Shown here: in pieces, positions 1 to 5,217 of the stretch
Layout: the number at the start of each line of letters is the position of its first letter
Numbering within the stretch: position 1 is the first letter of the stretch
DNA from: Candidatus Omnitrophota bacterium
Lineage (GTDB): Bacteria > Omnitrophota > Gorgyraeia > Aquiviventales > Aquiviventaceae
Direction of reading: 5' to 3'
Length of the DNA stretch: 5,949 bases
Assembly (NCBI GenBank): GCA_023247155.1
Contig: JAHFGZ010000037.1
Coordinates: 3,771-9,719, forward strand
Made by a program: the position numbers and the translations under genes
Notes under the pieces: model-generated
The model's input: the letters and a program-made list of their open reading frames with translations, nothing else
What the model was told of the DNA's origin: nothing
Databases searched by the model: none

Positions 1-456
1 GGAGGCCATCCGCGGGTCGCCGCGCAGCGCCGTCACGTCGTTCACGACCGCGGCACCCGCGCCGAGCGCTTGATGCGCCACCTCGGCCTTGGACGTGTCG
101 ATCGAGAGGGGCACGCGCGCTACCCGCGCAAGGCGCGCGATCACCGGCAGGATGCGCCGGAGCTCCTCGGCGGCCGGCACGGCGGCCGCGCCGGGCCGCG
201 TCGACTCGCCTCCCACGTCGATGAGGTCGGCCCCCTCGGCGGCCATCTGCACGCCCCGCTCGACGGCGGCCCGCGGTGAAAGGTACGAGCCGCCGTCGCT
301 GAACGAGTCGGGTGTGACGTTGAGCACCCCCATGACGAGCGGGCGCCCGCGGTAGACGAGGCGGCCTCCGCCGGCGCACGGGATCGTGCGGCGGGCCGCA
401 TCGGGGAACTCACGCCGGCGCAAACGGGAGGCGCTGGGGGCTTCAAGCACGGGCAT
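1..456 (-). CDS. folP: Dihydropteroate synthase, N-terminal part (gene runs off the window)
   Basis: Dihydropteroate synthase joins 6-hydroxymethyl-dihydropterin pyrophosphate to p-aminobenzoate in cytoplasmic folate synthesis and is the target of sulfonamides. The minus-strand frame from ATG at 456 gives 152 codons before the window ends, about half of the usual 270-290 residue enzyme. Family motifs appear in order: NVTPDSFSDGG (residues 46-56), DVGGESTRPG (80-89), SIDTSKAEVA (118-127) and NDVTALRGD (139-147). These are the pterin- and phosphate-binding loops and strands of the TIM barrel. The N-terminus is some 25-30 residues longer than in short versions, so a later start is possible (GTG at 450 or TTG at 423). 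I kept the ATG because it lies only 13 nt after the ftsH stop, as expected in an operon, although no clear Shine-Dalgarno sequence precedes it. Family assignment is seen directly; everything downstream of the barrel's first half is out of view. Confidence 0.95.
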   Translation of the reverse strand, partial: MPVLEAPSASRLRRREFPDAARRTIPCAGGGRLVYRGRPLVMGVLNVTPDSFSDGGSYLSPRAAVERGVQMAAEGADLIDVGGESTRPGAAAVPAAEELRRILPVIARLARVARVPLSIDTSKAEVAHQALGAGAAVVNDVTALRGDPRMAS

Positions 457-469
457 GAGCGACCCGCGG

Positions 470-2362
470 TTAGGCTGTTGTGCGGTTGTTGCCGGACGGC
501 GGCGCGGACTCGGGGACGGCGGATGCGGCGATGGGACCGATGAGCCGCTTGACCTCTTCCCCGTCCAGCACCTCCTTCTCGAGGAGCGCCTGGGCAAGGA
601 GGTCGAGCTGGGCCCGATGCGCGAGGAGCGTCTGCCGGGCCCGCTCATAGGCGGTGTCGACCAGGCGCCGCACCTCCTCATCGATCAGGACGGCGGTCTG
701 CTCGCTGTAGTTGCGCTCCTCGAAGAGGTCGCGGCCGAGGAACATCTGCCGCTCGCGCTTGCCGTAGGTCAGGCTGCCGAGGCGTTCGCTCATGCCGAAC
801 TCGCAGACCATCCGGCGCGCCATCTCCGTCGCGGTCTCGAGGTCGTTCTGCGCGCCGGTCGTGATCTCGTTGAACACGAGCTCCTCGGCGACCCGCCCGC
901 CCATCATGACGGTCATCCGGGCCATGAGCTCCCGCTTGCTCATCGTGTAGCGGTCTTCGATCGGCAGCTGCATCGTGTAGCCCAGCGCGTGCGCCCCCCG
1001 CGGGATGATGGAGACCTTGTGGAGCGGGTCGGTCTCCGGGGTGATGAGCGCGACCAGCGCGTGCCCCGACTCATGGAACGCGGTGATGCGTTTCTCCCGC
1101 TCGTTGAGCACGCGGGTCTTGCGCTCCGGCCCGGCGATGACCCGCTCGATCGACTGCTCCAGCTCCTCCATCCCGACCACGTCTTTGTTCAGGCGCGCGG
1201 CCAGGAGGGCCGCCTCGTTGGCGAGGTTGGCCAGGTCCGCGCCCGAGAAGCCGGGGGTCTGGCGAGCCACCGGCTTGAGGTCGACCTCCTTGCCCAGCTT
1301 GATCTTCCGGGTGTGGACCTTCAGGATGGCTTCCCGTCCGATGATATCCGGCAGGCTGATCACCACCTGGCGGTCGAAACGGCCCGGGCGCAGCAGGGCT
1401 GGATCGAGGACGTCGGGGCGGTTCGTTGCCGCGACGAGGATGGTGCCCTCCTGCGTATCGAAGCCGTCCATCTCGACGAGCAGCGCATTGAGCGTCTGCT
1501 CCCGCTCGTCGTGCCCGCCCCCGATGCCCGCGAACCGCTGGCGGCCCACCGCGTCGATCTCATCGATGAAGACGATGGCGCCCTTGCCGCCCTGCCGGGC
1601 GTTGCGGCGCGCCTGCTCAAAGAGATCCCGGACCCTGCTTGCTCCAACACCGACAAACATCTCCACGAAGTCGGAGCCGCTGATGGAGTAGAAGGGGACG
1701 TTCGCTTCCCCCGCCACCGCCTTGGCCAGCAGCGTCTTCCCTGTTCCCGGCAGCCCGATGAGCAGGACCCCCTTGGGGATCTTGCCGCCCAGCCGCTGGA
1801 ACCGCTTCGGATCCTTCAGGAACTCGATGATCTCCCGGAGCTCCTCCTTGGCCTCGTCGATGCCCGCGACGTCGTCGAAGGTCACCCGCGTGTGGGTCTC
1901 CGGCGAGATGAGGCGGGCGCGGCTCTTGCCGAAGGAGAGCAGCCGCCCCCCGCCCTGCGCGGAGCGCATGACGAACCACATGATGGCGAGGAAGATGATC
2001 CAGGGGGAGAGCGCGATGAGGATCCCGACGAACCCGGCCTGCGGCGGCTGGACATCGAGATTCGGCACGTTCTCGCGGAGGAGCTTCAGGACCTCCTCAT
2101 CGCGAGGCGGGAGGTAGACCGAGAACCCCGTCCCGTTCTTGAGACGGCCCTCCAACCGGTCATCCAGCAGCTTGGCCTCGGTGATCTGCCCCGTCTGGGG
2201 GTTCTCCTGGACCAACCGGTAGAACTCGCTGTAGGTCATCTGCCGGTGCCACTGGCTGGCGTAGAAGGCCAGCATCCGCATCAGCAGGAACGTGCCGATG
2301 CCCAGCAGCAGGAACACGATCCAGCGCGAGCGCTGGGGCGGCAGGGGTCGCAAGGCTTTCAT
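470..2362 (-). CDS. ftsH: ATP-dependent zinc metalloprotease FtsH, complete
   Basis: FtsH is a hexameric inner-membrane AAA+ protease that extracts and degrades misfolded membrane proteins and selected cytosolic regulators. This copy has 630 residues, a normal length. Visible parts in order: membrane segment about 14-35; periplasmic domain about 36-109; second membrane segment about 110-132; Walker A GLPGTGKT (203-210); pore motif FVGVG (236-240); Walker B VFIDEID (264-270); arginine fingers R328 and R331 in RPGRFDR; zinc site HESGH (430-434) with third ligand D507; and a helical C-terminal tail ending in a low-complexity Ala/Pro/Ser stretch. Two small oddities: the Walker A motif has Leu at position 204 where FtsH normally has Pro (GPPGTGKT), and the zinc site has Ser where Ala is usual (HEAGH). 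Neither removes a catalytic residue. The ATG overlaps the tilS stop as ATGA, and GGAG stands 5 nt upstream, which supports this start. Confidence 0.98.
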   Translation of the reverse strand: MKALRPLPPQRSRWIVFLLLGIGTFLLMRMLAFYASQWHRQMTYSEFYRLVQENPQTGQITEAKLLDDRLEGRLKNGTGFSVYLPPRDEEVLKLLRENVPNLDVQPPQAGFVGILIALSPWIIFLAIMWFVMRSAQGGGRLLSFGKSRARLISPETHTRVTFDDVAGIDEAKEELREIIEFLKDPKRFQRLGGKIPKGVLLIGLPGTGKTLLAKAVAGEANVPFYSISGSDFVEMFVGVGASRVRDLFEQARRNARQGGKGAIVFIDEIDAVGRQRFAGIGGGHDEREQTLNALLVEMDGFDTQEGTILVAATNRPDVLDPALLRPGRFDRQVVISLPDIIGREAILKVHTRKIKLGKEVDLKPVARQTPGFSGADLANLANEAALLAARLNKDVVGMEELEQSIERVIAGPERKTRVLNEREKRITAFHESGHALVALITPETDPLHKVSIIPRGAHALGYTMQLPIEDRYTMSKRELMARMTVMMGGRVAEELVFNEITTGAQNDLETATEMARRMVCEFGMSERLGSLTYGKRERQMFLGRDLFEERNYSEQTAVLIDEEVRRLVDTAYERARQTLLAHRAQLDLLAQALLEKEVLDGEEVKRLIGPIAASAVPESAPPSGNNRTTA

Positions 2363-3447
2363 CGGGGCTCCGTTGTCATCATGACCATAGGCAACTGCTC
2401 AGTATACCGCGAATGATCGGAGGGGCGCAAGGTCCCTTCTATGACCAGCCGCTCCGGCTCCCGACGCAGCCGCACGCCGCCCGGCAGGTCAAGGCGCGTC
2501 CCCGTGGGGCGCGCGCGGCAGAGCCGTTCGACTTCCAGCCAGTGGCGGAACTCCAGCTGCCCGGCCTCGCCGTGGACGCGCCGGATCGCCTCGCGCACCA
2601 CTTGGCGCTGGAGCGCCTTGGGCTGCCGCAGGAGCGCCGCGAGGGAGATCGTCACGGTCCCCGGGCTGCCCGCGCGCGCTTTGGCCACCCGCCTCCACTG
2701 GCGCTCCGCGGCTTCCTGGAGGTACGCGTAGTCCCGCTGGCTGGCCTCCGCCAGCTGCGTCAGCACCCCTTTGATGTTCGGATTGTAGTCGCGCTCCAAG
2801 AGCGGCAGGAGCTCGTGGCGGATGCGGTTGCGCACGAACCGGTGATCCGCGTTGGTGGCATCCTCCCGGTGCGCGAGCCCTTCCCCCTGGAGGTACGCGA
2901 GGACGTCCCGCCGCCAGACCTCCAAGAGCGGGCGCACGACCGTGACGCCGTCCGCCAGCCGGCGCGAGACCGGGATGGCGCAAAGGCCCATCAGCCCCGT
3001 GCCCCGCACCAGGCGCATCAGCACCGTCTCGGCCTGGTCATCCGCCGTATGCGCCAGCGCGACGCGGCTGGCGCTGTAGCGGCGCGCCGTGTCGAGCAGA
3101 AACTGGTACCGGATGCGCCGGGCGCCATCCTCCAGCGACCACCCTTCCCGCGCGCAGAGGGCGCCCACGGGACGCCGCTCCACCGCCGTCGGGATGCGCC
3201 AGCGGCGGCCCAGCTCCCGGACGAATGCCGCATCCGCCGCCGACTCCGGCCGCAGGCCGTGGTCCAGGTGGGCGATGCGCAACGAGAGCCGCCACACCGG
3301 CTGCAGCGCGAGCAGCGCGTGGAGCAGCGCGACCGAGTCCGCGCCGCCGGAGACCGCGACCAGCACGCGGGCCTGCGAGGGCCACAGCCGGTGCGCGGCG
3401 ACGGTCCCCCGGATCCGGGCGAGGAGCCCCTCCGGCGCCATGGCCAT
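2359..3447 (-). CDS. tilS: tRNA(Ile)-lysidine synthetase TilS, complete
   Basis: TilS uses ATP and lysine to convert C34 of tRNA-Ile2(CAU) to lysidine, which changes both its codon reading (AUG to AUA) and its charging (Met to Ile). It is normally essential. The 362-residue product shows the PP-loop SGGADS (33-38), HLDHGLR (60-66), HTADDQAET (133-141), RGTGLMGL (148-155) and the substrate-contact stretch TNADHRFVRNRIRHELLP (198-215). A middle domain follows, ending near GTRLDLPGG (316-324). It is shorter than the roughly 430-residue enterobacterial enzyme and seems to lack the extra C-terminal domain, like the compact thermophile form. The last 20 or so residues (about 341-362) look unconserved and are encoded by DNA that also carries the ribosome binding site and a possible promoter for ftsH. 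The start overlaps the upstream stop by one base (TGATG). A second in-frame ATG at 3441 is an equally possible start. Confidence 0.96.
   Translation of the reverse strand: MAMAPEGLLARIRGTVAAHRLWPSQARVLVAVSGGADSVALLHALLALQPVWRLSLRIAHLDHGLRPESAADAAFVRELGRRWRIPTAVERRPVGALCAREGWSLEDGARRIRYQFLLDTARRYSASRVALAHTADDQAETVLMRLVRGTGLMGLCAIPVSRRLADGVTVVRPLLEVWRRDVLAYLQGEGLAHREDATNADHRFVRNRIRHELLPLLERDYNPNIKGVLTQLAEASQRDYAYLQEAAERQWRRVAKARAGSPGTVTISLAALLRQPKALQRQVVREAIRRVHGEAGQLEFRHWLEVERLCRARPTGTRLDLPGGVRLRREPERLVIEGTLRPSDHSRYTEQLPMVMMTTEPR
2368..2371 (-). promoter_or_regulatory. Ribosome binding site of ftsH
   Basis: GGAG lies 5 nt before the ftsH ATG and within the last codons of tilS. It fixes the start at 2362 and, with the ATGA overlap, fits coupled translation of tilS and ftsH. 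Confidence 0.7.
2401..2430 (-). promoter_or_regulatory. Possible sigma-70-type promoter for ftsH inside the end of tilS
   Basis: On the minus strand TATACT (2406-2401) matches the -10 consensus at five of six positions. TTGCGC (2430-2425) matches the -35 at three of six, with an 18-nt spacer. Transcription would begin near 2394, about 30 nt before the ftsH ATG. This short run is less GC-rich than its surroundings. Known regulation of ftsH as a stress-linked gene makes a separate promoter reasonable, but the call rests on sequence match alone. Confidence 0.35.
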
Positions 3448-4031
3448 CAGCTGGCCCCCATTCGCTTCATGGCGAGCGAGAGCGCCCGGCGGACGTTGCG
3501 GTTCCGCTCCCGCTTGTTGCGCAGGAGGATCGCCTCGCGGGCCCTGGCGTGGTCGATGCGGCTGACGACGTCCACGGCGGCCAGGCGCACCTCCGGGTGG
3601 CGGTCGCGCAGCGCCGCGATGAACGCCGAGACGAGGTCCGGGTCGTGCTGGCGCAGCGGCTCAAGGCCCAGCAGCGCGGCGCGGCGGACCGTCGGGTGCC
3701 GGTCGGCGCGCAGCGACTGCAGCAGCTGCGGGATCGCCGCCGGCCCCTCGATGGCCGCGAGCGCCCGCAGCGTGTAGGCCCGCAGGTCCGGATCCTTGCT
3801 GTCGAGATGCTTCCGGATGGCGTCGGCGGCGCTCGGGTCGCGCAGCGCCTCCAGCCGAAGGAAGCCGAGCTGCCGCTGGTACGGATCGCTGGACTCAATG
3901 AGCCGGAGCGCCTCGATCGCCCGCTCGCTCGGGGAGGATGGGGCATCCGGCTCCTCGCCCGCCGCCATCCCCGTTCCGAGGAGGCAGCCGGCGAGCAGCC
4001 AGAGGAGACATCGGAGGGCCCGTGCTGTCAT
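3447..4031 (-). CDS. Exported HEAT-repeat (PBS-lyase-type) protein, possible lipoprotein
   Basis: This is a small protein of 194 residues built of about five HEAT-like repeats, which are helical-hairpin scaffolds for protein-protein contacts. The repeats are recognisable by a D/H-P-x-V/L-R-x-A core near residues 49, 80, 112, 145 and 178, spaced 31-33 residues apart (for example HPTVRRAA and HPEVRLAA). No catalytic motif is visible. The N-terminus is basic then hydrophobic (MTARALRCLLWLLAGC) and contains LAGC at 13-16, which fits a lipobox with the lipidated cysteine at 16. The hydrophobic stretch is short, so ordinary signal peptidase I cleavage near residues 23-25, before the acidic/Pro/Ser linker, is an alternative. 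GAGGT stands 6 nt upstream of the ATG, and the stop overlaps the tilS start. Its partner is unknown. The gene neighbourhood would allow a role with FtsH or the prepilin in the envelope, but that is inference only. Confidence 0.85.
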   Translation of the reverse strand: MTARALRCLLWLLAGCLLGTGMAAGEEPDAPSSPSERAIEALRLIESSDPYQRQLGFLRLEALRDPSAADAIRKHLDSKDPDLRAYTLRALAAIEGPAAIPQLLQSLRADRHPTVRRAALLGLEPLRQHDPDLVSAFIAALRDRHPEVRLAAVDVVSRIDHARAREAILLRNKRERNRNVRRALSLAMKRMGAS

Positions 4032-4037
4032 CGTGTG

Positions 4038-4042
4038 ACCTC
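4038..4042 (-). promoter_or_regulatory. Ribosome binding site of the HEAT-repeat gene
   Basis: GAGGT lies 6 nt before ATG 4031 in the 17-nt gap after the HPF-like gene. It supports this start, which is also needed to include the signal peptide. Confidence 0.65.
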
Positions 4043-4048
4043 GCGCAG

Positions 4049-4396
4049 TCAGACCGCCTCGCGCTGGACGCGCTTGACCCGTCTGAGCAGCCGCTCATGA
4101 CGGACCGTCGCCTTCTGCTTTTCCAATTGCCGCTCAAGCTCCCTGAACGCCTGCCGGATCGACAACCCCGCGTCCCGCTGCTCCTCGTGCGCGGCCACGG
4201 TGCGGCCCGGCATATGGCAGGTCAGCGCGGTGCGGTAGAGCTTGTGGGTGCCGTTCTCCTCGAACAGCACGTGGACCGACACGACCTCCCCGCTGAAGTG
4301 CCGGAGCTTCTCCTCGAGCCGATCCAGGAGCTCATCCAGCAGCGTCCGGACATGGCGCTTGGCCCCGACGTGCTTGAGCTCGATGATGCGCCGCAT
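4049..4396 (-). CDS. Small HPF/RaiA-family (S30EA) ribosome-associated protein
   Basis: This 115-residue protein resembles the N-terminal domain of hibernation promoting factor and RaiA, which bind the 30S decoding channel and silence or pair ribosomes in stationary phase. The expected order of elements is present: a first strand (RIIELKHVGA, 3-12); a long basic/acidic helix (about 15-33); a strand with VVSVHVLFEENGTHKLYRT (38-56); a strand with CHMPGRTVAAHEE (60-72); and a second helix, RQAFRELERQLEKQK (81-95), with a basic tail. The lipid-like pattern 'H-x-P-G-R-T-x-x-A' followed by 'A-x-x-x-L-E-R-Q-L' is typical of the family. The long-form dimerisation domain is absent, so it would be a short HPF or YfiA type. 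It starts 7 nt after the prepilin stop with no clear Shine-Dalgarno sequence, which suggests translational coupling. Sequence similarity is moderate, so function on the ribosome is inferred from family. Confidence 0.72.
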   Translation of the reverse strand: MRRIIELKHVGAKRHVRTLLDELLDRLEEKLRHFSGEVVSVHVLFEENGTHKLYRTALTCHMPGRTVAAHEEQRDAGLSIRQAFRELERQLEKQKATVRHERLLRRVKRVQREAV

Positions 4397-4403
4397 CAGG
4401 GGA

Positions 4404-4952
4404 TCACGGGCAGGCCTGCGGGGCCTGGCTGATCGTCGCGGCGTTCGCGGGGGCGTCCGGCGAGAGGCTCTCGCCCAGGCAATGGTAGATCTCGTTGGTA
4501 TCGTTCACCCAGATCGTCCGCGTCCCGGTCAGGTTGAGCGCGATGGGCCGCGCGGCGATCGAGTAGAGCAGGAGGGGCTCGGGCTGCCCGGCCGGATCCC
4601 GGTAGCGGTACCGGTAGCCCTGTTGGATGAAGTCCGCCGTCTGCATGTCGACGTTGAACCCCCCCGGGCCGAAGTCCGGATCGGCGGTGGTATACATGTC
4701 GGCCTGCCATTGGTCCGGGTAGACGTTGTGGGTCACCCGGTACATCGCCAGGGCGTTGGCCAGCTCGCGGAGCTGCCCGATGACCCTCGTTTCGTTCGCC
4801 ACCATGCGCGAGCGGATGAGATGGGGAATCGCGATTGTCACGAGCAGGGCCACGATGGCCACCACCACCAAGATCTCGATGAGGGTGAACCCCGCCCTTT
4901 CGAGAAAGGGCGGGGTGAAGCTCGCTGCGCGGCGTTGCGGCGTCCTGATCAT
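4404..4952 (-). CDS. Type IV prepilin-like protein (type IV pilus / type II secretion pseudopilin)
   Basis: The 182-residue product has a 21-residue leader with four arginines, the prepilin peptidase site G21|F22, the expected Glu at mature position 5 (E26), and a hydrophobic helix (FTLIEILVVVAIVALLVTIA, 22-41) followed by IPHLIRSRM. The leader would be cut and the new N-terminus methylated by PilD. The soluble domain is of the short pseudopilin or minor pilin size and has only two cysteines, C158 and C181, positioned to close a C-terminal disulfide loop. Whether it is a major pilin, minor pilin or GspG/H-like subunit cannot be told from one gene. ATG at 4952 is the only ATG, GTG or TTG codon in this frame between the tRNA and the cleavage site. 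It lies only 6 nt after the tRNA 3' end, with no Shine-Dalgarno sequence. Codons 13-22 form a strong palindrome. Confidence 0.9.
   Translation of the reverse strand: MIRTPQRRAASFTPPFLERAGFTLIEILVVVAIVALLVTIAIPHLIRSRMVANETRVIGQLRELANALAMYRVTHNVYPDQWQADMYTTADPDFGPGGFNVDMQTADFIQQGYRYRYRDPAGQPEPLLLYSIAARPIALNLTGTRTIWVNDTNEIYHCLGESLSPDAPANAATISQAPQACP
4889..4916 (-). repeat. Palindrome inside the prepilin leader codons
   Basis: ACCCCGCCCTTT and AAAGGGCGGGGT are exact reverse complements around the centre CTCG, giving a 12-bp stem with a 4-nt loop in the prepilin mRNA. It begins 36 nt after the A of the start codon and covers codons 13-22, ending on the first base pair of the mature Phe22 codon. 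A 7-nt direct repeat (TTCACCC in the coding strand, at 4919-4913 and 4889-4883) flanks it with a 30-nt period. There is no U-tract, so it is not an obvious intrinsic terminator. It may act on translation or RNA stability, or it may be a fixed small insertion. Confidence 0.7.
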
Positions 4953-4958
4953 AAAGAA

Positions 4959-5032
4959 TGGCGGCGGAGGGATTCGAACCCCCGACCTTGGGATTATGAT
5001 TCCCCTGCTCTGACCAACTGAGCTACACCGCC
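4959..5032 (-). tRNA. tRNA with anticodon CAT: probably elongator tRNA-Met, tRNA-Ile2 possible
   Basis: A full cloverleaf of 74 nt can be drawn on the minus strand. The acceptor stem GGCGGTG pairs with CGCCGCC and includes one T-G wobble. Then come TA at 8-9, D stem GCTC/GAGC, a 9-nt D loop with GG, anticodon CAT at 4996-4998, variable loop AGGTC, T stem GGGGG/CCCTC with loop TTCGAAT, and discriminator A73. No CCA is encoded. In the anticodon stem, pair 27-43 is a G-A mismatch while the other four pairs are canonical. The acceptor stem resembles elongator tRNA-Met as remembered from Bacillus. The G1-C72 pair argues against an initiator tRNA, which has an unpaired or weak 1-72 end. Because CAT is also the unmodified anticodon of the TilS substrate tRNA-Ile2, and tilS lies 1.5 kb downstream, Ile2 remains open. 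Confidence 0.95.
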
Positions 5033-5217
5033 GTCGCGACTATCGGAAACACTCTGGTCGCTCCATAGGAGGGGGAAACCGGGTTTCCCCCTCCTATCGG
5101 TCGCCGCTATCGTCACGCACCAGCGGCTCCCTTGTCTCCCCCTTTCGAACGCTGCGGCCAGCTCATCGCACCGTGTGTTCGGCCTTCCGGCCTCACAAGA
5201 ACCGGCTGCGCACGGCA
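5033..5217. other. Intergenic spacer between larE and the tRNA
   Basis: This is the only real gene-free stretch, at 185 nt. It holds the long inverted repeat listed separately at 5065-5097 and a minor minus-strand hairpin at 5181-5192 (GGCC stem closing a GGAA, GNRA-type, loop) just after the larE stop. I see no open reading frame with coding features, and no convincing -35/-10 pair for the tRNA. GATAGT at 5044-5039 would place a start at the first tRNA base, but nothing resembling a -35 stands at the right distance. Confidence 0.6.
5065..5097. terminator. Long perfect inverted repeat, likely larE terminator-type hairpin
   Basis: Arms ATAGGAGGGGGAAACC and its exact reverse complement (16 bp) are separated by a single base. 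As RNA this would give about a 15-bp stem with a 3-nt loop. It follows the larE stop by about 120 nt and precedes the tRNA by 32 nt, a sensible place to separate the two units. The minus-strand side is followed by GGAGCGACC, so there is no U-tract as in a standard intrinsic terminator. It could therefore be an mRNA-end stabilising hairpin, a Rho-assisted end, or a copy of a dispersed palindromic repeat. Confidence 0.55.

Noticed and set aside
141..446. 101-codon minus-strand frame within folP
   Set aside because: The true FolP motifs are in a different minus-strand frame starting at 456; this frame is Ser/Arg/Pro-rich and featureless.
386..2416. 676-codon plus-strand open frame antisense to ftsH
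   Set aside because: It is the mirror of the GC-rich ftsH codons: His/Arg/Leu/Asp-rich, low complexity, with no domain, and it covers the whole of a well-conserved gene.
2413..3777. 454-codon plus-strand open frame antisense to tilS and the HEAT-repeat gene
   Set aside because: Arg/Ala/Pro/Gln-rich composition typical of a shadow frame in GC-rich DNA; it crosses a gene boundary and has no recognisable motif.
4889..4916. Reading the leader palindrome as the tRNA's intrinsic terminator
   Set aside because: No U-tract follows, and it lies inside the coding part of a gene whose only usable start is upstream of it. Partial attenuation remains possible.
4242..5021. 259-codon plus-strand frame ending in a DSNPRPWDYDSPALTN-like tail
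   Set aside because: The tail is the antisense translation of the tRNA, a well-known false protein ending; the rest is antisense to the prepilin and HPF-like genes.
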